DNA from: Symbiodinium natans
Taxonomy: Eukaryota > Sar > Dinophyceae > Suessiales > Symbiodiniaceae
DNA length: 58,177 bases
Reading direction: 5' to 3'
NCBI GenBank assembly: GCA_905221605.1
Contig: CAJNDS010000557.1
Span: 1,092,902-1,151,078, forward strand
This document shows positions 43,501 to 49,626 of this stretch, piece by piece. The notes below the pieces were generated by a model. The model was not told the DNA's origin. It did not search any database and saw only the letters and a program-made list of their open reading frames with translations. Numbering within the stretch: position 1 is the first letter of the stretch; each line of letters opens with the position of its first letter. Both the position numbers and the translations under genes were made by a program.

Positions 43501-46500
43501 GTGGCCTCTTCAGGCCTCTTCTGGGCGGGCCACTTATTAGGTTGCTGACCGCAACGGCGCGCGGTGGGACGGGGCCTTGGTTTCGACGCTCCCGCTGTGG
43601 ATTCGCGCGAATTCCGTTGCGTTTCGATGCTCCCACTGTGGCTTCGCGCGAATTCCGTTGCATTTCGATGCTCTCGCTGTGTTGTTTCGCGCGAATTCCG
43701 GCCTCTCGTGGCCTCTTCAGGCCTCTTCTGGGGGGGCCACTTCGGCTGCCGACCGCAACGGCGCACGCGTGGGGCGGGGCCTTCGTTTCCATGCTCCCGC
43801 TGTGGTTTCGCGCGAATTTCGTTGCGTTGTGGTTTCGTGTGAATTCCGGCCTCTTCTGGCTTGCTCGAGCCTCTTCTGGCCTCTTCTGGGGGGGGCCACT
43901 TAGGTTGCGGACCGCAACGGCGGGGCGGGGCCTTTGTTTCGAGGCTCCCGCTGTGGTTTCGCGCGAATTCCGTTCCGGCCTCTTGTGGCCTCTTCAGGCC
44001 CCAGTGGTTGGCCACGGGCCTTTTTGACCCCAAGTTCCACACGCGTGCAAAGCCGAATCTTCCAGTGGTTGGCGTCTTTTTGACCCCTAAGAGAATTCGG
44101 TCCCCCACGAACTTTTGTACTTTTTGTCCCCGGGAGTGTCGGTGCTCTTCTGGCCTTCTTTGGCCTTTTCTGGCCCTCCTCACTGTTTGGGGTCTACGCC
44201 GGCATAATTTTTTCGTGGCGGTGATTGTGATGCCTGCAGACACCAATGTATGCCATCTACTCGCGTCTTTCCTATTCGGAAGCACTCGGACATCAGTCCC
44301 CCAACCTGTCGGCACTGTAGCTCGCCGGGCATCCTGAGTACGTAGAGCGAGAGCGTACACTTCCCACAGAACCCTGGCGGAGCTTCGAGGAACCTTCGTC
44401 TACCGAGTTTAGGCTAGCCTTAGACATGAAGGGAAGCCTGTGGCGTGGAGGCTGTCTTCAAGGCAATCGACAAGACAGGCCGCTTGCTAGCAAGTTGGCC
44501 CTTGGAGCCTGCAAGCAACGCTGGAAAATCGGGCACATATATATATATATATGTGTATGATAATAGGCGGTATACGTATTATATATATATATATATATCT
44601 ATATTTATACATCTATACCTATATGCATATTTGTGTGTACATCTATGTTGGGCAGCGTTCGCAGAGAACCTCCAAGCAGGAGACGGCATGATCACGGAGG
44701 AGCGTTTGGAGCAGATGCTGAGCCACCCCAAGGCTGGCTATTTTGTTTTTCGGGTTGTTTAGGGTTTAGAGATTAGGGTTTAGGGTTTCGGGTGGTTTCT
44801 CTTGGGATTCTTGACCAGGGTTTCCTGCGTAGACCCCAGACAGTGTGAGATCATAGGGACACGAAAGACCACGCCAATGGTCCAAGACCACGTGGAGAAC
44901 CCCAACGTCCGAACCGAAGCAGTGACGGCAGCTTTCACGAGGGCGGCCACGTGCCTGGGCGAGAGCGCGATCTTCGTGCAAAATGCGAGTAGGCTTCGAG
45001 AAAAACGCACAGTCCGGGCCCCCGCGCGCCGGTCGCGGGCCACTCGATCTCCCTGGATCTTGGAAGTCCTCAGAGTTGCTGCGCTGTTTGGGGAAGTGCA
45101 CGTATTGGGGGTACCCCTCTTTTGGAGAATGCGTGTTGCATTTGGGCTTCAGGTTTGAGGGCTTCGGAGTGTCAGGCTTTCTGCCGAGCTGACGGCACCA
45201 AAGCCAAATGCTTAGGGGTTTCAGTTTGTGCCGAAGACCTCAACACCGCTGAAGCATCTCTGGCAAGTGGCGAGGTGTCAGCGTATTTCAACACTCTCGA
45301 CTTGGACGTGCAGGACTGGAACCCAGTCACGTCAGATTTCCCTATAGATCGGGACCCCTTCAAGAGACTCTGTCAACACCTCCCCTGAAGCTCAATCAGC
45401 CTGTTGCTAGTTGCTAGGTCCCTTTCAAGTCCATGTACTTGTGGAGTTAAAGCTTAAAACCTTTTTGGCAGGAATTTCTTCAGCGTGTTCGGTCAAGGCT
45501 CAGAGGGGGACGTACGTGCTACGAAACGGTTTTCTTGTTTCTAAGTTAAGCCTTCGTCCACGCCCTAAAAGCAACGGGGCAGCTGCGCCACTGCGCTCGA
45601 CCCCTAAACCCTAAACCCTAAACCCTAAACCCTAAACACTAAACCCTAAACCGACATCCACGGAAGGAGACGTCTGTTTTCTTCCACATCATTGACAATG
45701 GTGACGGCGAGGCACAGCTTCATGGACCTGATCGCCCATAGAAATAGGTTTAGGGTTTCGGGTTTAGGGTTTAGGGTTTAGGGGGTGAGGGGGTGCCCTT
45801 TTTGGGGGTCCCTCTAAGGGGATTCTATTCTTTTTGGGGTATGTAAGGGGCAGGGTGCCCCCTATGTTTGGAGATGCCCACAAACTGCCCGAACCCTGAC
45901 ATCCCAAGGCTCTAGGCAAAGCCCTCGCAAGCGAAAGAGAGTCTGGCAGGCATGTCAAGTCCGTTGCTTTTTACCCGGCTACGCGTAGTAGGGTTCGGTT
46001 CTCCTTCACAAGGTCAGTAAGGTTGTAGAAAGAGATTGAGCCGCAAGCTTCTGATTCATACGGGTCTGTTCTCCTCTGCTCACACTGGGGCAGCCGATAA
46101 GTTTCACCTGAGATGGTCTTCGTCGACGGCCAGCCTTTTACCGAGAAGCCGCCCCAAAAAAAGCCTGCAGATCCGGAAAAGAGGCCGCAAGGAACTTGAC
46201 CAGGACGTCTGAAATGCCGAAGCATCTGCCAGCCTTGGGCTCTGTGACAAAGAGTCGGAACTGTAAACCATCAACCCTAAACCCTAAACCCTAAACCCGA
46301 AACCGTAAACCCTAAACCCAGGAAGCGGGCAAAATCGGTTCAGCCGAAGCCGCTCACCGCCTGTGTGTGGGCGCCGGTGGCAGGATCTCCGTGACGTTTT
46401 ATGGGAGGTGGCTTCCGAGCCGCTAAACCCTGAACCCTGAACCCTCAACCCTAAACCCTCAACCCTAAACCCTAAACCCTAAACCCTAAACGAGGCAGAG

Positions 46501-48515
46501 CAATACATCAGTTGCACAGAGGGCGTGGCTCCTGTTTGGAAGGGCAGCCGTCGTTCTTGATGGACCGCATCCGGGAACACGGGCTGGAATGCAAAGAGTC
46601 AAGAGGGCCAAAGGGTTTGCTTTGGCCCCTGCCCGAACTTCTCACCAGAGGCAGAACAGCCTCAGCCCTCGCTACGCGAGGCATGCAGGTATCGCCCCCC
46701 CCCCCCCCCCCCCCCCCCACCCCGGTATTATGCTGGAAGGCTCAGTCAGGGCAGTCTACGACGTGCTCAGAAAGGTGCCCACATGAAGGTGCCGTCATGA
46801 CCGAAGAGTCGAGACAGATTGCAGAATTTAGTTCTGGCCCGGGTGTACGCAAGATGCAGATGCTCAACGCTGCGGCAGTGCTTCCACCTGACAAGCATGG
46901 TGTGACCAGTTGCTGGCTAAACTTGTATGGCATGGCCTGTAGGTGCGGATTGCCTCCACATGGCCTGAGGAAACTAAGCCCTGGAGCCCACTCCCGATGC
47001 TTTGTGTGCGTGTGAAGTTCATCCATTCGAATTCAGGGCTGATGTTTTAAAATCAGCTGGCATGTGGGTACTGTCACAGTAAATGTGCGGTAGACTTGTT
47101 TCAGGTTATGGGCCATGGGTCTCTGCGGCGTGCACCTTTTTTGGTATGAAGTCGGATTTTGCATGGGCTTGTGGGTGGCGGCGTATGTAGCATACATAGA
47201 TGATAAACTGAATTTGCGGCTCTTGGCGCGAGTCGAGCTCATCAGTTTTTTGCAGGTCACTCTCGACGAGTTCATAGACGGGATCCTCCGTTGCAAAGGC
47301 TCGATGGTCCTTTCTGTAGGGCTATCTGGGCTGATGTTGTTGACTGTGGTGTCGCCGATGGTGATGGTGATGGCAATGATGATGGTGTAATGTGGCACCT
47401 CCTTTAGTGTGCACCCCCCCCCCCCTGAACTGTCGAGGCTGGGTTTTGCCCTCGTTAATGGCCCACGGGATTTTATATGATTTTAATCGGCAGGAGTTTA
47501 GATAGATTTCAAAGGGGTCCATGTGAATTTAAAAGGGATGAGCTTATATGAATTATGAATTTAAAAGGGAGCCGCGCGAATCGAAAAGTGGTCCGGGATG
47601 AGCTTATATGAATTTAAACGGGATCCATTGGCTTTTTCTAAATTCGGAGCCTCCGGACCGGGGCCTGGACATTAAAGAGGGTCCCGAATCAGTCCCATTA
47701 TTGGGGGTCGGAGGGGACCCCTGGACCACCCCCTTGTCGAATTGAGGGGGACCAATTTTTCAAATGGTTTCCTTACATATATTAGTTTCGGGCCGATTGG
47801 AATGGATGAGGTCGGCCTTTGAAATCCTAAGGCCCGGCTTTAACATCATAAGGCCCGGCTTTAAGCCGGAACCTCCGGGCCGAAACAAGCCCCAAACCCT
47901 TAAACAAAAAATTCCGGATTTCGGGAGCCGTTTGTCTTTAAAGAGGGACTCGCAAAAACAGTCAGGGTGTCCTGAATAATTCAGCCGACTTGTCTTCAAA
48001 GAAGGGCCGATACTAAAGCGGGTGCAACATTAAGGCTTCATCGCAATGTTCAAGAGTTCGGGTGTATCTCACACCAGGGCTCCCAGTGATGGATGATGGA
48101 CGTTTTCGGTGTCTGGCCTGGCCATGTTTCTGCAGTCGCCCCCTTTGCTGCAACAGTCCTTCGGCCATGTGTGAAGCCACACAGTTCCCGATTGTCGAGG
48201 ACGAGGAGTTTTGAAAGCAGCTTCAGCAAATGCAATGTAGAAGCCTTGTCTCCAGCATTGAACCCCAAGCCCAACACTGCCTCTCCAAACCCCTAACCCT
48301 AAGCCCTAGACCCCAAACCCTAAACCCTAAACCCTAAACCCTAAACCCTAAATCCTAAACCCTAAACCCTAAACCCTAAACCCTAACCCCTGGTCAAGTT
48401 GATCTTGACTCACTCACGGGATGCCTACGGAGGTCAAGCCAGGGCCGTCGACTCCATGGCCATTCGCGCCGAGCTCAAGAGACTCCATGAAAAGCTTCCT
48501 GGCTCCATGGGTTAG
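31403..48515 (+). CDS. Gene B: single-domain voltage-gated-type cation channel with EF-hands (spliced)
   Basis: Twenty exons join in phase into 383 codons plus a stop, starting within S1. Approximate residues: S1 1-14, S2 41-54, S3 79-100, S4 116-137, S5 150-172, P-loop 197-222 ([13 protein letters not shown]), S6 232-258, linker helix 257-287, EF loop 1 294-305, EF loop 2 336-347, conserved tail 348-383. S4 reads LKSLRAVRLLRTFRFVRGLR, with basic residues at every third position across a splice junction; this strongly supports both the call and the joins. Established for Ion_trans proteins: four such domains or subunits form the pore; EF-hands suggest Ca2+ feedback. Both EF loops lack one ligand (Arg at position 12 of loop 1, Ile at position 1 of loop 2). 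Donors: 14 GC, 4 GA, 1 GT; all acceptors AG|G. The N-terminus and promoter were not found. Confidence 0.87.
31740..32590. repeat. Higher-order telomere-like array with GTAAGAGAAG inserts
   Basis: CCCTAAA heptamers are regularly interrupted by AAAAGGTAAGAGAAGCC (near 31786, 31998, 32066, 32185, 32270, 32386) and CCCCAAAAGGAAACCC (near 31905, 31973, 32170, 32244, 32360). The two inserts alternate, giving a higher-order unit that has been amplified. Confidence 0.9.
32715..32790. mobile_element. MITE-like element, family 5, inverted copy
   Basis: GTGAGGACCCCAATCAGGTA then CCCCTAACATCGTAAACC matches the reverse complement of 12796-12836 with few differences. Confidence 0.7.
33225..33408. repeat. 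Octamer CCCCTAAA array
   Basis: About 21 almost perfect tandem CCCCTAAA units, one base longer than the telomere-type heptamer. The homogeneity suggests recent amplification of a variant. Confidence 0.97.
33574..33629 (+). CDS. Gene B exon 2: S1-S2 loop
   Basis: Reads GRAVGATVGYGDFVDLTE plus two bases of Trp. Acceptor AG at 33572-33573; donor GC at 33630-33631. Joins S1 and S2 in phase. Confidence 0.65.
33630..34092 (+). other. Gene B intron 2
   Basis: A GC-AG intron with TTTAGGG variants at about 33644-33745 and short GT runs (33814-33829, 33991-34004). Nothing else recognised. Confidence 0.7.
34093..34144 (+). CDS. Gene B exon 3: S2
   Basis: Completes Trp, then reads LPVFKTIDTLFIFIFLL, a typical S2 with preceding Asp. 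Acceptor AG at 34091-34092; donor GA at 34145-34146. Confidence 0.85.
34145..34652 (+). other. Gene B intron 3
   Basis: A GA-AG intron with a CCCTAAA tract (34208-34290), a family 1 element (34373-34470), and a second inverted-repeat segment of about 140 bp (34490-34632) whose ends CTAAAGGAGGGA and TCCCTCCTTTAAA are inverted. Confidence 0.75.
34373..34470. mobile_element. MITE-like element, family 1, copy 3, with telomere-like unit inside
   Basis: TTGGGATGTTCTCCCC...TTATACTAGCAGTCCTTAGT...CATTCAGGGGGAACAT. The left arm is interrupted by TAAACCCTGAACCCC, two telomere-type units that other family members lack. Confidence 0.85.
34653..34690 (+). CDS. Gene B exon 4: S2 end
   Basis: Reads ELLIRVFLEWPY plus two bases of Trp, continuing FIFIFLL into ELLIRVFLEW. 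Acceptor AG at 34651-34652; donor GC at 34691-34692. Confidence 0.8.
35078..35180. mobile_element. Dispersed repeat, family 3, copy 1
   Basis: Core AATCCCCTTATAATCCCAAA, then GGTTAACCTT and TTCCCCCAGGTTACTGGACA. It is repeated at 52266-52350 with a roughly 27-bp internal difference. The centre AAGGTTAACCTT is palindromic. Confidence 0.85.
35218..35306. mobile_element. MITE-like element, family 1, copy 4
   Basis: TTGGGATGTTCGCCACTATA...CTAACAGTCCTTAAGAGG...GAGGACTGTGAGTATAAGGG then a degraded right end. Arms are clearly inverted. Confidence 0.82.
35503..35589 (+). CDS. Gene B exon 5: S2-S3 loop and S3
   Basis: Reads SQSFLFGLCCVLRHHDLANL then FDACLVIT plus part of Gly. LFDACLVITG is a typical S3 start. 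Acceptor AG at 35501-35502; donor GT at 35590-35591. Confidence 0.82.
35715..35783 (+). CDS. Gene B exon 6: S3 end to S4
   Basis: Completes Gly, then reads MVDLFIVVPMSGNSPDAMMR and VV plus part of Arg. Acceptor AG at 35713-35714; donor GA at 35784-35785. The intron before it is only 125 bp. Confidence 0.78.
35784..36138 (+). other. Gene B intron 6
   Basis: A GA-AG intron with a TTTTAGGG octamer tract at about 36000-36090. Confidence 0.8.
36139..36183 (+). CDS. Gene B exon 7: S4 voltage sensor
   Basis: Reads TLKSLRAVRLLRTF plus part of Arg. Lys and Arg at every third residue mark the voltage sensor. Acceptor AG at 36137-36138; donor GC at 36184-36185. Confidence 0.93.
36184..36828 (+). other. 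Gene B intron 7
   Basis: A GC-AG intron of 645 bp with CCCTAAA tracts at 36222-36297 and 36387-36570 (the latter including CCCTAAG variants), then a short minisatellite of TGGGTTTATG-like units at 36693-36780. Confidence 0.8.
36829..36887 (+). CDS. Gene B exon 8: S4-S5 linker
   Basis: Completes Arg, then reads FVRGLRLLVQACQCFLPSL plus one base. It adds two more triplet-spaced Arg residues to S4. Acceptor AG at 36827-36828; donor GC at 36888-36889. Confidence 0.93.
36888..38732 (+). other. Gene B intron 8
   Basis: A GC-AG intron of 1.85 kb with telomere-like tracts at about 37382-37412, 37765-37830, 37913-37930 and 38334-38495, and a family 4 inverted-repeat element at its 3' end that appears to have duplicated the splice acceptor. 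Confidence 0.8.
38545..38728. mobile_element. MITE-like element, family 4, copy 1, at a 3' splice site
   Basis: Left arm GGTTCTTAGTAGGGAATGAG, inner hairpin GGGCCCTATATA / TATATAGGGCCC, telomere-like units (about 38631-38700), right arm CTCATTCCCTACTAAGAACC. The host sequence AGAGGTTRGTCCATGGTTCT occurs on both sides (38531-38550 and 38729-38748) with one mismatch, like a 20-bp target-site duplication. Confidence 0.85.
38733..38800 (+). CDS. Gene B exon 9: S5
   Basis: Completes Cys, then reads WSMVLLAVFMSMGALVLGNL and LL. Acceptor AG at 38731-38732; a GA donor at 38801-38802 is the best fit in phase with the next exon. Confidence 0.88.
38801..40901 (+). other. Gene B intron 9
   Basis: A GA-AG intron of 2.1 kb with telomere-like tracts (about 39060-39120, 39650-39690, 39775-39826, 40670-40690) and two minisatellites at 39905-40420. 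All long open frames over 39800-40440 are repeat-derived. Confidence 0.75.
39905..40420. repeat. Two adjacent minisatellites
   Basis: First, about three units of a 40-45-bp repeat containing CATGTTGTCGCTTCGCCTCT (39905-40035). Second, four units of 80-90 bp containing CCGAACCTTGATAACGTCCA and TGCCCACAGCAACACTGTAC (40083-40420). Confidence 0.93.
40902..41031 (+). CDS. Gene B exon 10: turret and pore helix
   Basis: Reads ALRVCDEEFTQSESESLEDR, then [20 protein letters not shown] and TFA plus one base. Acceptor AG at 40900-40901; donor GC at 41032-41033. The 5' boundary could lie a few bases downstream. This is the longest exon, 130 nt. Confidence 0.9.
41032..41315 (+). other. Gene B intron 10 with MITE-like element
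   Basis: A GC-AG intron of 284 bp. About a third of it is a family 5-like element at 41062-41155 with inverted ends TGGGGGTTTCCGA and TTTCGTAAGCCCCCA. Confidence 0.75.
41316..41382 (+). CDS. Gene B exon 11: P-loop exit and S6 start
   Basis: Completes Gly, then reads [20 protein letters not shown] and F plus part of Leu. Acceptor AG at 41314-41315; donor GC at 41383-41384. Confidence 0.93.
41383..42039 (+). other. Gene B intron 11
   Basis: A GC-AG intron with a TTTAGGG tract (41396-41432), a CCCCCCTAAA run (41566-41606) and a long CCCTAAAA octamer array (about 41795-41990). Confidence 0.85.
41795..41990. repeat. Octamer CCCTAAAA array
   Basis: Tandem CCCTAAAA with a few CCCGAAAA variants: a different octamer from the CCCCTAAA array at 33225, embedded in the same gene. 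Confidence 0.95.
42040..42085 (+). CDS. Gene B exon 12: S6
   Basis: Completes Leu, then reads LYITIVVFAVIRVIT. Acceptor AG at 42038-42039; donor GC at 42086-42087. Confidence 0.93.
42086..42485 (+). other. Gene B intron 12
   Basis: A GC-AG intron of 400 bp, mostly unique, with a repeated phrase around CTTCTGGCTNTGAGGCTTGAG (42153, 42187) and a CCCTAAA tract (42430-42462). Confidence 0.85.
42486..42530 (+). CDS. Gene B exon 13: post-S6 linker
   Basis: Reads [15 protein letters not shown]. Acceptor AG at 42484-42485; donor GC at 42531-42532; phase 0. Confidence 0.92.
42653..42709 (+). CDS. Gene B exon 14: linker helix
   Basis: Reads ENLVVERLRKKAEYVDKLE. Acceptor AG at 42651-42652; donor GC at 42710-42711. 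The preceding intron is 122 bp, the shortest found. Confidence 0.93.
42710..44450 (+). other. Gene B intron 14 with satellite
   Basis: A GC-AG intron of 1.74 kb, largely a GC-rich satellite (42850-44010). The remainder (44010-44450) is unique and unassigned. Confidence 0.8.
42850..44010. repeat. GC-rich satellite with 48-bp subunits
   Basis: Subunit containing GCTCCCGCTGTGGTTTCGCG and CGAATTCCGTTGCRTTTCGA, about 48 bp, nested in a higher-order unit of about 200-300 bp that ends GGCCTCTTCAGGCCTCTTCT and restarts GGTTGCCGACCGCAACGGCG. The subunit is divisible by three and almost stop-free, so long frames stay open on both strands (506 and 389 codons). I judge these to be artefacts. Confidence 0.93.
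44451..44478 (+). CDS. Gene B exon 15: EF-hand 1 start
   Basis: A 28-nt exon reading AVFKAIDKT plus one base of Gly. Acceptor AG at 44449-44450; donor GC at 44479-44480. Confidence 0.92.
44479..44679 (+). other. Gene B intron 15 with (AT)n
   Basis: A GC-AG intron of 201 bp that splits EF loop 1 between Gly and Asp. The centre is an AT microsatellite (44536-44602); the flanks carry AACGCTG and CAGCGTT in inverted orientation. Confidence 0.88.
44680..44732 (+). CDS. Gene B exon 16: EF-hand 1 end
   Basis: Completes Gly, then reads DGMITEERLEQMLSHPK. Acceptor AG at 44678-44679; donor GC at 44733-44734. Confidence 0.95.
44733..45274 (+). other. Gene B intron 16
   Basis: A GC-AG intron of 542 bp. 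It carries a 118-codon forward open frame (44802-45158) with a stretch ENPNVRTEAVTAAFTRAATC that vaguely resembles a HEAT helix pair, but no family can be assigned and the channel does not need it. Confidence 0.75.
45275..45313 (+). CDS. Gene B exon 17: interhand helix
   Basis: Reads VSAYFNTLDLDVQ. Acceptor AG at 45273-45274; donor GA at 45314-45315; phase 0. Confidence 0.93.
45314..45666 (+). other. Gene B intron 17
   Basis: A GA-AG intron of 353 bp with a CCCTAAA tract at 45602-45650. Confidence 0.85.
45667..45711 (+). CDS. Gene B exon 18: EF-hand 2
   Basis: Reads ETSVFFHIIDNGDGE. Acceptor AG at 45665-45666; donor GC at 45712-45713; phase 0. Confidence 0.92.
45712..47255 (+). other. Gene B intron 18
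   Basis: A GC-AG intron of 1.54 kb with telomere-like tracts (45747-45782, 46270-46318, 46424-46490), a poly(C) run at 46697-46718 and a possible family 5-related inverted segment (45778-45872). A 167-codon frame at 46512-47015 crosses the poly(C) and is unrecognised. Confidence 0.75.
47256..47298 (+). CDS. Gene B exon 19: EF-hand 2 end
   Basis: Reads [14 protein letters not shown] plus one base of Gly. Acceptor AG at 47254-47255; donor GC at 47299-47300. Confidence 0.95.
47299..48432 (+). other. Gene B intron 19
   Basis: A GC-AG intron of 1.13 kb with short direct repeats around GATGAGCTTATATGAATT and TTTAAAAGGGA (47523-47620), GGCCCGGCTTTAA twice (47832, 47852), and a CCCTAAA tract (48293-48388). 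Confidence 0.8.
48433..48515 (+). CDS. Gene B exon 20: conserved tail and possible stop
   Basis: Completes Gly, then reads QARAVDSMAIRAELKRLHEK and LPGSMG, followed by TAG at 48513-48515. Acceptor AG at 48431-48432. The stop could instead be bypassed by another intron; the alternative tail in gene A also runs into a telomere-like tract. Confidence 0.88.
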
Positions 48516-49430
48516 AGTTTAGGGTTTAGAGTTTAGGGTTTAGGGTTTTGGGTTTAGGGTGCGACGCTATGTCGACCCACGATTTGATGGACTCTTCCCG
48601 ATCTCACCTGACATGGTTTTGGGTTTCTTGCTGTCGGTTGCAAATTTGCAGTATCGGGGTCTACATACCCAGCTCCTGCAGAACAAGGGATGAATAATCA
48701 ACCCTCAAGCCTAATCCCCGTATCGGCCCAATTGTAGAGGTACTTCTCATCCAGAAGACAACCATATCACGGCACTGATGGGGGTCTACATGCACGTCAT
48801 GAGGCTAAACCCTAAACCCTAAGCCCTAAACCCTAAACCCTAAACCCGTAACCCGTAACCCGTAAGCCGTAACCCGTAACCCTAAGCCCCCTGCACGGTT
48901 TCCCTGCCAAGCACCACCCTGAGCCTCCGGCATTTGGAGGGTCAACTTGCCCTGCCAATATATGGGTCGGAGTACTTACCAAAAGTATATTCCCTCATGA
49001 TCTCTTTAGAAATATACGTTAACCCCCCCCCTCAACCCTGTTTTAGTTCTTCAGGCGCCTACATTTTGCGGTATGCTTGCCACCTGAACCTGCAACTAAG
49101 GCTCAACAAGCTTCAGAGGCGAGTGGCGCAGGGTGGTTGGGTGTTTGTGCATGTTTGTGCCGTGACATTGCCCTAGTACAGCTGTGCTACTGTCTACCAG
49201 GCCCCAAGGACCCTTGTAACGCGCATCAGCGCTTTGCGCTGAAAGACGAGAAAGTCCTGTGAGGTACAAGACCGTCGTAGCTTCAGCCCAAGGGGTCAAT
49301 CATGAGACGTTTAGAGCACGTTGAAGGGTCCCATGACGTAGGGCTTTCGAAGGGGCTTGCGACCTAGCGGCCCTAGCGTTTGGACTTTGTTGCTTTCTTG
49401 ACCCCTCAAGCCATAAATCCCTGGTTCTTA
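48516..49430. other. Spacer downstream of gene B
   Basis: TTTAGGG variants at 48516-48562 and CCCTAAA with CCCGTAA variants at 48806-48890. No exon recognised. Confidence 0.6.
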
Positions 49431-49626
49431 GTAGGGAATGAGGGGCGCTATATATATAAATATAAATATAAATATAAATATAAATATAAATATAAATATA
49501 AATATAAAGACAAATATAAATATAAATATAAATATAAATAAATAAATAAATATATATATATATACATATACGTATTTTAAGGGATCGTTTAGGGTACCTC
49601 ATTCATTTTTTGCTAAGAGCCAGCCA
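49431..49626. mobile_element. MITE-like element, family 4, copy 2
   Basis: Left end CTGGTTCTTAGTAGGGAATG, centre an (AAATAT)n microsatellite, right end CCTCATTC...TGCTAAGAGCCAGCC. Ends are inverted and match the element at 38545. The microsatellite occupies the place of the hairpin loop. Confidence 0.82.

Noticed and set aside
42840-44360. 506-codon reverse open frame resembling a basic repeat protein
   Set aside because: It covers a 48-bp satellite inside a gene B intron; a 389-codon forward frame is open over the same bases, so openness is explained by unit length and composition.
44802-45158. 118-codon frame with a HEAT-like stretch in gene B intron 16
   Set aside because: Only one weak helix-pair resemblance; no second repeat, splice context or homologue supports it.
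45778-45872. Possible further family 5 element
   Set aside because: Shares G-run phrases and a GGGGGTGCCC pair, but alignment to the other copies is too weak to call.
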